11,989 bases of DNA from JAYRWN01 sp041917975 (GCA_041917975.1 JAYRWN010000159.1:1-11989), one strand, 5' to 3'. Shown: positions 1 through 6,502, counted from the first letter of the stretch. Notes: generated from the sequence alone by a model not told the origin. Made by a program: numbers and translations.

Positions 1-1032
1 ACCTGCGCCGTAGACGGCATGTGCGCCACCGACTGCCCGGTGCACATCAATACCGGTGAGCTGATCAAACGCCTGCGCCGGGAGAACCACTCTGCCTGGC
101 AAAATAACCTGGCCCTAACCATTAGTAAGAACTTTAAGCTGACTTTGGCCATGATCACTACGCTACTGCGCTTAGGTCATGGTTTGGGAAAATTGGCCGG
201 TCCATCGTTCATGCCCGGGCTGACCGGATTTATCCGGCGGTTATGGCCGGGCTTCCCGCTTTGGCTGCGCACCATGCCACCGCCCTGGCGTCGCCCGGAG
301 GCCAGCACGCATTCCCGCTCAGATTTATCCGTCGTCTACTTTACCACCTGCATCAACCGCATGATGGGTGGCGACCTGCCCCGCCAATTCGTCGAAGTCA
401 GTCGCCGGGCCGGTGTGCATGCCGTTATCCCGGATGACCTTACTGGGTATTGCTGTGGTCAACTGTTTTCATCCAAAGGGTTTACCGGAGCGTTCCGGGA
501 CACCATCAACCGCCTGATACCCAAGCTGTTTATCTGGAGCCGCCAGGGCCATTGGCCCATAGTTCTGGATGTGACCAGTTGTACCCAAACCTTACAAAAT
601 GCCGCACCGTACCTCACGCCGGATAATCTGGCCCTCTATCAGCAGTTGCAGATCATGGATAGCCTGGAGTTTACCGCCGATGTGCTTTTGCCCCGGCTGA
701 AGATAACCAAACCTAAAGAAAAGATAGTTTTTCATCCGGTGTGCTCGGCTTATAAGATGGGTCTGGTCAATAAACTGCAGGTTTTGGGCCAGGCGTGTGC
801 CGTCCGGGCAGAGATTCCGCTGATGGCCGGGTGCTGCGGTATGGCCGGCGACCGGGGATTTTATTATCCACAGTTGACCCAGGCGGCCACGGCTAAAGAA
901 GCGCAGGAAGTGAGCCAGACCAGCTACGACGGCTATTATTCCTCGGCCACCACCTGTGAGATGAATATGAGCGCTGCCGTTGGCCAAAATTACCACTCCG
1001 TGCTAAAGTTATTATTAGACGTGACTGCATAA
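1..1032 (+). CDS. FAD-linked oxidase / D-lactate dehydrogenase-type protein, C-terminal Fe-S part (5' truncated by window)
   Basis: The reading frame is open from base 1, so the true start lies outside the window; 343 residues are visible. The first residues (TCAVDGMCATDCPVHINTGE) form the last Cys cluster of a ferredoxin-like 4Fe-4S domain. After it come the two halves of a CCG (heterodisulfide reductase/GlcF-type) domain. The first half has YFTTCINRMMG and GYCCGQLFSSKGF; the second has HPVCSAYKMG and AGCCGMAGDRGF, followed by TTCEMNMSAAVG. This arrangement is typical of the large membrane-associated FAD + Fe-S oxidoreductases (fused GlcD-GlcF, D-lactate dehydrogenase of the Dld type), which oxidise 2-hydroxy acids and pass electrons to the respiratory chain. 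The FAD domain would lie upstream. The next gene starts 7 nt after the stop, so they are probably co-transcribed. Substrate identity (D-lactate versus another 2-hydroxy acid) cannot be decided from this fragment. Confidence 0.88.
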   Translation, partial: TCAVDGMCATDCPVHINTGELIKRLRRENHSAWQNNLALTISKNFKLTLAMITTLLRLGHGLGKLAGPSFMPGLTGFIRRLWPGFPLWLRTMPPPWRRPEASTHSRSDLSVVYFTTCINRMMGGDLPRQFVEVSRRAGVHAVIPDDLTGYCCGQLFSSKGFTGAFRDTINRLIPKLFIWSRQGHWPIVLDVTSCTQTLQNAAPYLTPDNLALYQQLQIMDSLEFTADVLLPRLKITKPKEKIVFHPVCSAYKMGLVNKLQVLGQACAVRAEIPLMAGCCGMAGDRGFYYPQLTQAATAKEAQEVSQTSYDGYYSSATTCEMNMSAAVGQNYHSVLKLLLDVTA

Positions 1033-1039
1033 AATAATT

Positions 1040-2185
1040 ATGACTGAACATTTACCTCCCAGCGAAGAAGAATTAACCGGTGCTTCCAGCCAACCCCGTG
1101 TACTGGCCGTGGATGCGCTCCGCGGTTTTGATATGTTGCTCATCTCCGGAGCGGGATCATTTATTTATGCCCTGCATGGCCTTACGGGAATACCCTGGGT
1201 GGATGCGTTGGCCCGGCAGTTTGAACATGCCGAATGGCACGGTTTTACCTTTTTTGACTTCATTTTTCCGCTGTTTCTGTTTATTGCGGGAGTGTCCATA
1301 CCTTATTCGGTGAGCAAAGGTTTGGCCCAGGGTCTCTCCAAAACTCACCTATACCGCAAAGCGTTTTGGCGGATGCTCTTGCTTATTGGTCTCGGTATCC
1401 TCGACAAAAATGCACCCCTGCCCATCTTCGATTTGGCCCAGATACGCTGGGTGGGCGTATTGCAGCGCATCGGTTTTGCCGGATTTGTGGTCACCGTGTT
1501 ATACCTGAACTTTACCTGGCAACGCCGTGCCATCTGGGTGGCCGGAATTTTGCTGGTTTATTGGGTGGTCATGCTTTTTGTGCCGGTGCCGGGCTATGGT
1601 GCCGGCCATCTGACCATGGAGGGCAATTTGCATGGCTGGATAGACCGTCAGTTTTTGCCCGGTCGCCTGTTGCAGAAAATATTTGATGAGAATGGCCTCC
1701 TGACCCAGTTTCCTGCCTTGTGTCTGACCCTCTTGGGTACCCTGGCCGGAGACCTCTTGCGTTATGAACCCATCCGGCCGGTACGCAAGGTGCTGATCCT
1801 ATCCCTGGTTGGTGCAGCCTTGATCGGCCTGGCCATATTATGGAACCTGCATTTCCCCATCAACAAACGGCTGTGGAGCAGTTCATTCATTTGCCTCACG
1901 GCAGGTATGGCGTCGATGTTCCTGGCCCTGTTTTATGTTTTAATCGATGTGCTGAAGTACCAAAAGTGGGCCTTCTTTTTTCAGGTCATCGGCCTGAATA
2001 GCCTCACCATTTATTTAGCCTATCGTTTTATCGATTTTCATCACACCTCCCAGTTGTTATTTGGTGGATTGTACGGCAGTTTACCGGAAGGTTGGCAGCA
2101 GGTCTGGCGCAGTGTGGGCGCCATGATGTTGGTGTGGTTCCTGATGTACTGGTTGTATAGGCGGAAAATATTTTTTAAGGTGTGA
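1040..2185 (+). CDS. HGSNAT/NagX-like membrane acyltransferase (DUF5009-type)
   Basis: This is a 381-residue multi-pass inner-membrane protein. After a short polar N-terminus it has the family signature VDALRGFDMLLI (residues 24-35) and then EHAEWHGFTFFDFIFP (62-77). H63 corresponds to the active-site His of human heparan-alpha-glucosaminide N-acetyltransferase (HGSNAT). Further family hallmarks are RWVGVLQRIG (136-145) and NKRLWSSSF (275-283). About ten hydrophobic segments are visible. Family members move an acetyl group from cytoplasmic acetyl-CoA across the membrane onto amino sugars; bacterial homologues such as NagX are linked to amino-sugar or chitin use. The exact acceptor is not known here. 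The length matches bacterial relatives (about 360-400 aa). The ATG at 1040 is supported by the 7-nt gap after the upstream oxidase gene. The protein ends in a basic tail (YRRKIFFKV), as expected for a cytoplasmic end. Confidence 0.85.
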   Translation: MTEHLPPSEEELTGASSQPRVLAVDALRGFDMLLISGAGSFIYALHGLTGIPWVDALARQFEHAEWHGFTFFDFIFPLFLFIAGVSIPYSVSKGLAQGLSKTHLYRKAFWRMLLLIGLGILDKNAPLPIFDLAQIRWVGVLQRIGFAGFVVTVLYLNFTWQRRAIWVAGILLVYWVVMLFVPVPGYGAGHLTMEGNLHGWIDRQFLPGRLLQKIFDENGLLTQFPALCLTLLGTLAGDLLRYEPIRPVRKVLILSLVGAALIGLAILWNLHFPINKRLWSSSFICLTAGMASMFLALFYVLIDVLKYQKWAFFFQVIGLNSLTIYLAYRFIDFHHTSQLLFGGLYGSLPEGWQQVWRSVGAMMLVWFLMYWLYRRKIFFKV

Positions 2186-2632
2186 AATAATGATATCGGG
2201 TTAAGATTTATTAATTCAGAACTAATAAGATTGATTTTACCATAAAAGTTTCTAAAAAGCCCATCCCTTATTTACATATGTTAAAGTTTTATTTTTTAAA
2301 AATAATTGCGTAAAAATATTTGCTTTTTTGTTTATTTTAATTATAAATTTGAACAGATAAAATTTAATAAAATTAACACCACATTGTAACCAAGAGGCAT
2401 CCTGGACCTGATGTACTGCCCCACATCTTCCCAGGAGAAAAATGATAAAAATTACCAATTAAACGGCATTCTCTTGCCCGAGAATTTATTAGGTTAATAA
2501 GAAATTAATCCCTTTGGTTTTATACTGAAGTGAGATAATTATAACGCGTTATCATATTCATGAATACGGAGACAACCGAAAGCTCCGTGATCAAGAAGTA
2601 GGATTTATTGTTAATTCTTTAAGTATTGTACT
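2186..2632. other. AT-rich gene-less stretch with palindromes
   Basis: No credible gene is visible in these roughly 450 bases. The region is strongly AT-rich apart from a GC-richer patch at about 2390-2440. That patch is bounded by the inverted arms TCCTGG (2400-2405) and CCAGGA (2431-2436). Its plus-strand reading HPGPDVLPHIFPGEK followed by a stop might be a gene remnant, but this is not proven. Other structures are a 6-bp hairpin (ATTCTC/GAGAAT, 2468-2485), two perfect 12-bp palindromes (2541-2552 and 2555-2566) and an ACGGAG/CTCCGT hairpin (2566-2588). A 13-codon ORF beginning MNTETTESSVIKK lies at 2560-2601. A 68-codon minus-strand ORF (2252-2458) has low-complexity Lys/Ile/Phe-rich composition, and I treat it as spurious. 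Confidence 0.6.
2541..2588. repeat. Cluster of two perfect 12-bp palindromes and a hairpin
   Basis: ATAACGCGTTAT (2541-2552) and TATTCATGAATA (2555-2566) are each perfectly self-complementary and only 2 nt apart. The second runs directly into an inverted repeat ACGGAG (2566-2571) / CTCCGT (2583-2588) with an 11-nt loop. Such close palindromes upstream of an operon may be binding sites for dimeric regulators or parts of an RNA structure. They lie 45-92 bp upstream of the lipoprotein gene at 2633. The function is inferred only. Confidence 0.5.
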
Positions 2633-3241
2633 ATGAAAAACTTAATTATATATTTAAATTTATTTATTTTGTTTATTCTTTTTTCTTGTAATAAAGAAGA
2701 ACATATTGCATACCCAATTTCTTCTACCCCCTTAGAATTACGTGCAAGTGGAGGAACAGAATCACAAATAGCCTCTTTTTATTCCTATCAAGTTAGTTTA
2801 GGTAAACAATATCATCAATGGATGTTATCTTTAATTAAGCCTTATGATTGGAATTTACTATCAAATTCTGACAAGAATGCTATACTGAATTTTACTGATC
2901 CACAATTTGCGGCTTTAGCAATTTATTATGAAGGTGTAGCATATGGCATTTTGCCTCCAAATTATTACTCCACTCCAATGCAAAATTCAAATTCTAATAT
3001 TATTGAAATGAATAGAATTTCACCTCAGTATGTGATTGATCCAAATGCAATCCAAGATTGCCTATCCTTTGCAACTGGGTATAGTGCAATTAGGGAAGTA
3101 CTAAATTTAAGTTCTTTAAATGCAGCTGTCATTTCGCAAAGTGCTGTTAAGATATTAAAAACTGTTGGTAGAAGATATTTAGGGTGGATTGGAGTTGCTC
3201 TTATGGTGGCTGATTTCTATGATTGCATGAGTCATTTTTAG
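2633..3241 (+). CDS. Hypothetical lipoprotein with hydrophobic, Cys-containing C-terminal tail
   Basis: I do not recognise this 202-residue protein. The N-terminus MKNLIIYLNLFILFILFSC is a lipoprotein signal peptide with lipobox LFSC, so Cys19 would be lipidated and the mature protein placed in the periplasm or at the outer membrane. The middle part (residues 40-130) is rich in aromatic and polar residues without recognisable motifs. The C-terminal 60 residues look helical and amphipathic, ending in a basic pair (R180-R181), a hydrophobic stretch YLGWIGVALMVADF and DCMSHF. Besides the lipidated Cys there are only two cysteines, C143 and C198, which bracket this segment and could form a disulfide. 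Base composition is much more AT-rich than the flanking housekeeping genes, which suggests transfer. The 3-TM gene at 3263 follows after 21 nt, probably in the same operon. A bacteriocin-like or surface function is possible but unproven. Confidence 0.7.
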   Translation: MKNLIIYLNLFILFILFSCNKEEHIAYPISSTPLELRASGGTESQIASFYSYQVSLGKQYHQWMLSLIKPYDWNLLSNSDKNAILNFTDPQFAALAIYYEGVAYGILPPNYYSTPMQNSNSNIIEMNRISPQYVIDPNAIQDCLSFATGYSAIREVLNLSSLNAAVISQSAVKILKTVGRRYLGWIGVALMVADFYDCMSHF

Positions 3242-3262
3242 GATAAAGAATAAATTAATTTC

Positions 3263-3553
3263 ATGAAGTCTAAAATATATCATATTCATATGGTTTGCAC
3301 CTATGCTTTGTTGGTCATCTACATCCTTTATGGAATAACCAGACGACTATTTGATTCAAACGGTTATCAGTGGTGGTACGTGGTTTTAGGACTTTGCTCC
3401 GCAGTAATTATATTTGTTATTTTATATAATTTATACTTAAATAATAAAACAAAATATGAAGACTATAATAAATTAAATAAATATATGCTTGGGACGCTGA
3501 TCACCGGTATATTATCGGTTGTAATTAATTTATTGAGTGCAAATATATTTTAA
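3263..3553 (+). CDS. Small three-TM membrane protein, unknown function
   Basis: This 96-residue protein has three hydrophobic segments at about residues 10-27, 38-59 and 73-92. They are separated by a basic loop (TRRLFDSNG) and a charged loop (NNKTKYEDYNKLNK), which suggests a small integral inner-membrane protein. No catalytic motif is visible. It lies 21 nt downstream of the lipoprotein gene, shares its AT-rich composition, and is followed by a strong hairpin at 3575-3608, so the two genes form one short unit. By position and size it could be an accessory, immunity or transport partner of the lipoprotein. That is inference only. The ATG at 3263 is the first in frame; a later ATG (codon 10) would cut into the first TM segment. 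Confidence 0.65.
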   Translation: MKSKIYHIHMVCTYALLVIYILYGITRRLFDSNGYQWWYVVLGLCSAVIIFVILYNLYLNNKTKYEDYNKLNKYMLGTLITGILSVVINLLSANIF

Positions 3554-3574
3554 ATATTAGACTACTGATTTATG

Positions 3575-3608
3575 AATTGGATAAGGCATGGAAGTGCCTT
3601 ATCCAATT
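3575..3608. terminator. Perfect 14-bp inverted repeat, probable terminator
   Basis: The arms AATTGGATAAGGCA (3575-3588) and TGCCTTATCCAATT (3595-3608) are fully complementary around a 6-nt loop (TGGAAG). The hairpin starts 22 nt after the stop of the 3-TM gene and separates the AT-rich pair from the next transcription unit. There is no long T-tract on the plus strand (TTCGTTGGG follows), so it may act as an mRNA-stabilising or atypical terminator hairpin. Confidence 0.7.
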
Positions 3609-3667
3609 TCGTTGGGTTTATTTAGTGGTGGATTAAAATTTTATCGAACTAAAAAATTTAACACATA

Positions 3668-4402
3668 ATGAATATCCTTTTAAATATTAGCCTTGTTTTT
3701 TTTATAGTTGGGAACACCTACGCACAAAATGGTATGACAAAAGAAAGGTCCATTGAACTGGACCTAGGCCAAGGCCTATATAATCTGGACTATCTTGGTA
3801 AAGTATGGCCGAGTGTAGGAATTAATTATACGCTGACCATTAATATAAATTTGAAGCTGGGCCTGGGTTTATTATCCTTTTACAGTGTAAATGCTGATTT
3901 TAATCTTGACCAAAACGGTGTCCCTCCTTTTAGTTTGGTGGCACGAGACGCGGCGGTCGGTCCTTTTATTCGCCCCGAAGAAATAAATGACATCCTAAAG
4001 GTGGGCATCAAAGATTTATCCTCTGCCGACACTTATAAAATTGTACAAGTACCTCTGGATCTAAGTTTATTATACCAAATAATTAACTTTCGGAGACACC
4101 GCTGCACCGTAGGGACAGGCGCGACCTTTAATTATGCGGAATCAAATTATTATCGGGAGATATTTTTGGTTCCGGAGATTATTAGCTCCGATGGCTCGGT
4201 TTTTGCCTTCCCATTTACTAATCTTTCACTGCAAACGGAATTCAGAAGTGTGTTTGTAGGCTCACTGATGCAGTTGGGTTATTCTTTACAGCTGGGACAA
4301 ATCGCTATGGGTATAAACGTAAAGCGGTATAATCAGTTTGCCCTTAATTCCGATTTTGAACCGTTCTGGAATTTTTCATTGTCGGCCGGTGTAAAATTAT
4401 AG
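3668..4402 (+). CDS. Secreted outer-membrane beta-barrel-like protein, unknown function
   Basis: This 244-residue protein has a signal peptide ending NTYA-QN (cleavage after about residue 19). The mature part consists of short alternating hydrophobic/polar strands rich in Gly, Tyr and Phe, such as ELDLGQGLYNLDYLG, SVGINYTLTININLKLGLG and LGYSLQLGQIAMGINVK. It ends FWNFSLSAGVKL, which resembles the terminal strand of an outer-membrane barrel. This fits the very common Bacteroidota small beta-barrel families (OMP_b-brl/PorT-like), usually of unknown function. I cannot assign a specific family. GC content is intermediate between the AT-rich island and the rest of the window. Only 32 nt separate its stop from the TTG at 4435 of the next barrel gene, so the two are likely co-transcribed and may be functionally paired. 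The ATG at 3668 directly begins the signal peptide. Confidence 0.7.
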   Translation: MNILLNISLVFFIVGNTYAQNGMTKERSIELDLGQGLYNLDYLGKVWPSVGINYTLTININLKLGLGLLSFYSVNADFNLDQNGVPPFSLVARDAAVGPFIRPEEINDILKVGIKDLSSADTYKIVQVPLDLSLLYQIINFRRHRCTVGTGATFNYAESNYYREIFLVPEIISSDGSVFAFPFTNLSLQTEFRSVFVGSLMQLGYSLQLGQIAMGINVKRYNQFALNSDFEPFWNFSLSAGVKL

Positions 4403-4409
4403 CTCATGC

Positions 4410-5106
4410 ATGTTTTAATTTATTTGTAATTGTATTGGCAATATTATTCTGTTCACCATACACCTTACGCGGACAAAAAAATGACCTCAGCGTCTCTCTG
4501 GGCGCCAGTTATAACCTGACAAGACATGCCGCCGGACATGGTGTGGGGTTTTCATATGCGCGCCATATATTACCACGGCACTCCATTGCACTAGAGGTCA
4601 ATCATCTGTTTCAGCATTCCCGTCAAAATTTACCGGCTGACTTCGCTCAGAAAAATTACCTGCTGCGCACATTCGAAAATCCCGACCCCTTCCATCATCC
4701 TATTCCGAATGGGTGGTATGATACTTTTGACGGATGGAACTTAAAACCAAAACCCAATCGGTTTTTTACCAGTTTTTTTAGTGTTAGTTATCAGTTCACC
4801 CTGGTCCATGCTGAACGCAGCCAATGGCACGTCTTTTTCGGCTCCGGACTACATTACCGGGATGAAAGCGAACTGCTCAAAGTAGAAAAAATCACCTATA
4901 ATCCGAAGATTAATACTATTGACTTTTATTACTTGCCCATTTTCCGCTACGATACCTTCCTGGATGCCAGTGTAATAGGAGGAATAAACTACCAGCGACA
5001 ACTCAAAGAAACCTTGTCCATCGGATTAGTTAACCGGGTGATTTATTTTCCCAAGAGTAAGCAGAGCTTGTTGAGCATGAATGTAATGATTACAAAACAA
5101 TTTTGA
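4410..5106 (+). CDS. Outer-membrane beta-barrel-like protein; 5' end apparently frameshifted
   Basis: The intact frame can be read from a TTG at 4435 (223 residues), but the signal peptide extends further upstream in the same frame. Codons 4414-4434 read FNLFVIV, continuing LAILFCSPYTLRGQ. No ATG exists in this frame. The ATG at 4410 is 1 nt out of phase and meets a stop after two codons. Removing one T from the TTTT at 4413-4416 gives MFNLFVIVLAILFCSPYTLRGQKN, a regular signal peptide. This suggests a recent +1 frameshift or a base-calling error. The mature protein has barrel-like strands (LSVSLGASYNLTRH, GVGFSYARHILP, FFTSFFSVSYQFTLV, WHVFFGSGLHYRD) and ends in Phe (MNVMITKQF), the classical C-terminal residue of BAM substrates. 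It probably resides in the outer membrane downstream of, and co-transcribed with, the barrel gene at 3668. Function unknown. Confidence 0.65.
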
Positions 5107-5227
5107 TGGTAGCAGTCCAGTTTATGGTATTTTGGAGTAGGTCTGGCCATGTCATATTAGTCTAAAAAAAGCTGATTTTCCGACCTTTCTGGAAGATGAT
5201 CAGGCAGGTGTGTGGCCCGTCAAGCAA

Positions 5228-5258
5228 TAATTTATTGGGCTATCGAGGCAATAAATTA
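5228..5258. repeat. Perfect 10-bp AT-rich hairpin between genes
   Basis: TAATTTATTG (5228-5237) and CAATAAATTA (5249-5258) are fully complementary around an 11-nt GC-richer loop. The hairpin lies 122 nt after the barrel gene and 69 nt before the metal-binding lipoprotein gene. It could be a weak terminator, an mRNA 3'-end structure or an operator. There is no T-tract directly after it. Confidence 0.45.
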
Positions 5259-5292
5259 GCAAAAATTCGTTTTAAGCTTAATTTATTTTCCG

Positions 5293-5300
5293 CATTTTTG
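5293..5300 (+). promoter_or_regulatory. Possible Bacteroidota -7 element for the metal-binding lipoprotein
   Basis: CATTTTTG followed by C is one base off the Bacteroidota -7 consensus TAnnTTTG. A GTTTT tract lies roughly 20 nt upstream at the place of the -33 element. It lies 27 nt before the ATG at 5327. The match is imperfect, so this is tentative. Confidence 0.3.
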
Positions 5301-5326
5301 CCTCATTATTAACTATTAATTAAACT

Positions 5327-5638
5327 ATGAAAGTATTTAAGTCAGTAATTTTTGCAAGCCTGATCCTGGGCTTGGGTGTTTTCGCCAGTTGTAAACAAGG
5401 TGGTGAACAGGCTGCCAGCGAAGGCACGTCTACCGAACAACCGGCTACTCCTGCTGCAGCACCGCACGGTGAAAGCAAAGAATACACCAGTGCCTATGTA
5501 TGTCCGATGCATTGTCAGGGCAGTGGCTCTGATGCCGCTGGCAAATGCCCGGCTTGTGGTATGGACTATGTCGCTCAGGCTGATCACGTAAAAGATGGCC
5601 ATAAGCATGGTGAAGACCACAGCGGTCATACGCATTAA
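5327..5638 (+). CDS. Heavy-metal-binding-domain lipoprotein with His-rich tail
   Basis: This is a 103-residue lipoprotein. The signal peptide ends in lipobox VFASC (Cys22). A low-complexity Ala/Glu/Thr/Pro linker (about 23-50) leads to one heavy-metal-binding domain at 57-82. Its key residues are C59-P-M-H62, C63, C74-P-A-C77-G-M79-D, matching the CPMHP...GKCPxCGMDL pattern of HMBD/YHS-like domains found on CusA/CusB-type exporters and copper ATPases. The usual Pro after CPMH is replaced by Cys (CPMHC), adding a possible ligand. The C-terminus (83-103) has six His among acidic residues (HVKDGHKHGEDHSGHTH), another likely metal site. Family knowledge suggests binding of Cu, Ag, Zn or similar ions at the cell envelope. 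No metal exporter or metalloregulator is adjacent, so it looks like a stand-alone metal-buffering lipoprotein. A strong terminator follows. Confidence 0.85.
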   Translation: MKVFKSVIFASLILGLGVFASCKQGGEQAASEGTSTEQPATPAAAPHGESKEYTSAYVCPMHCQGSGSDAAGKCPACGMDYVAQADHVKDGHKHGEDHSGHTH

Positions 5639-5672
5639 GAAAAAACATCCCCTTCAGTGGGGTGATGCCATG

Positions 5673-5710
5673 AAAAAAAATAGTCAGCCCAAGGGCTGGC
5701 TATTTTTTTT
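5673..5710 (+). terminator. Rho-independent terminator after the metal-binding lipoprotein
   Basis: A GC stem (TAGTCAGCC / GGCTGGCTA with one T-G wobble and a tiny CAAG loop) is flanked by A8 (5673-5680) and T8 (5703-5710), which extend the pairing. With a T-tract on either strand it could act bidirectionally. It lies 35 nt after the stop at 5638. Confidence 0.88.
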
Positions 5711-5726
5711 ACCCCAGAAATTAAAA

Positions 5727-5756
5727 AACCGCTGCAAAATGGGATTTGCAGCGGTT
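5727..5756 (-). terminator. Rho-independent terminator of the minus-strand secreted protein gene
   Basis: AACCGCTGCAAA (5727-5738) and TTTGCAGCGGTT (5745-5756) pair perfectly over 12 bp with a 6-nt loop. On the minus strand the stem is followed by a T-run (TTTTTTAA including the base of the stem), and it lies 36 nt beyond the stop of the minus-strand gene. Together with the element at 5673-5710 it forms a back-to-back convergent terminator pair. Confidence 0.88.
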
Positions 5757-5791
5757 GAGGTTAAAAAGTTAAATGATGGAAACGCGCTGGA

Positions 5792-6382
5792 TTAGGGTTT
5801 TACCGCATGAGATCTTACGCGATTGCCAACATAGAACGTGACGTCAGCTTCTGCGCTATCCCAGTTCTGTAATTTAAAACGGTACACTCTGCCGGGCACC
5901 AAATTCTGGTTGTAGGATGTGTTGGATCCATCATTGATCTGGCAGGTGACAGCGTCGGATTCTTCCAGTTGACGCGTATCAACCACCACATAAGAGCCGT
6001 GCTTGCTGATTCGGGGGAAACGCATAGTACGCGTGGCGGCCGGATCGATAAATATAGCCGATTTGTCCAGATGGATCGCCTGCGTATGAATAACGTTGGT
6101 GGTTTCGAGGTCCAGTGAATATTCACCGGAGCTTAGTTGCTTAAGGTTAAGCATTTTTACACCACCGTTTTGCTTGAGCGATTCCTGCCACACCAGTTCA
6201 TGCCGGTTGTTCCACAATTTCAATGTGCCATCCGACGGCAAAAGTTCCGTATTGACCATAATGGTCGGTGTATGGGCAAAAGGCCCCGGGAAAATTAAGC
6301 GGCCGGACGTCTGCGCATGAGACGAAAAAGTAATTAAAAGGCTTAAGGTCAGAGAGGCTAAAGCATTTAATAAAATCTTCAT
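5792..6382 (-). CDS. Secreted beta-rich protein, unknown function
   Basis: This is a 196-residue protein read from the ATG at 6382. The longer frame from 6433 would place 17 unlikely residues before the signal peptide and would start upstream of the putative -7 element. MKILLNALASLTLSLLITFSSHA-QT is a signal peptide with cleavage after about residue 23. The mature protein looks all-beta. Residues about 53-105 (LKLWNNRHELVWQ...MLNLKQLSSGEYSLDLET...) have the strand pattern and the LxSGxYxL turn that recall the T9SS C-terminal sorting domain (Secre_tail), though here it lies in the N-terminal half. A second beta segment covers about 130-190 (SYVVVDTRQLE, VYRFKLQNW, VTFYVGNRV). It has a single Cys in the mature part and no enzyme motif. 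It has its own terminator and is transcribed divergently from the AraC regulator at 6525, which may control it. Function not recognised. Confidence 0.75.
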   Translation of the reverse strand: MKILLNALASLTLSLLITFSSHAQTSGRLIFPGPFAHTPTIMVNTELLPSDGTLKLWNNRHELVWQESLKQNGGVKMLNLKQLSSGEYSLDLETTNVIHTQAIHLDKSAIFIDPAATRTMRFPRISKHGSYVVVDTRQLEESDAVTCQINDGSNTSYNQNLVPGRVYRFKLQNWDSAEADVTFYVGNRVRSHAVKP

Positions 6383-6406
6383 ATAAAAATTAAATTTGGT
6401 ATGGTG

Positions 6407-6414
6407 CAAAGGTA
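6407..6414 (-). promoter_or_regulatory. -7 promoter element of the minus-strand secreted protein gene
   Basis: On the minus strand the sequence reads TACCTTTGC, an exact match to the Bacteroidota -7 consensus TAnnTTTG. It lies 24 nt before the ATG at 6382. No convincing -33 TTTG is seen at 19-21 nt upstream, which would fit an activator-dependent promoter. Confidence 0.55.
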
Positions 6415-6437
6415 ATGGCGCGAAAACGGGCATTCCA

Positions 6438-6472
6438 GGTCATAATTGACCACATCTAATGCTATATTGACA
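6438..6472. promoter_or_regulatory. Putative regulator-binding site between divergent genes
   Basis: Two direct TTGAC repeats (6446-6450 and 6467-6471) are exactly 21 bp apart, i.e. two helical turns, the spacing seen at many AraC-family half-sites. The first overlaps an inverted repeat GGTCA-TAAT-TGACC (6438-6451). The site lies in the 142-bp gap between the secreted-protein gene and the AraC-family gene. The binding protein is inferred. Confidence 0.4.
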
Positions 6473-6502
6473 TAATAAGTTAAAAATGGATTAAAAAAGT
6501 GT

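Noticed and set aside
592..996. 134-codon ORF on the minus strand
   Set aside because: Lies fully inside the Fe-S oxidase gene, whose motifs (CCG, HPVCS) prove the plus frame; it is a shadow frame.
2252..2458. 68-codon ORF on the minus strand
   Set aside because: Low-complexity Lys/Ile/Phe-rich translation of AT-rich DNA, no recognisable domain or promoter; it crosses the hairpin-bounded GC-richer patch.
6383..6433. Longer start for the minus-strand secreted protein
   Set aside because: Would add 17 residues before the signal peptide and start upstream of the -7 element at 6407-6414.
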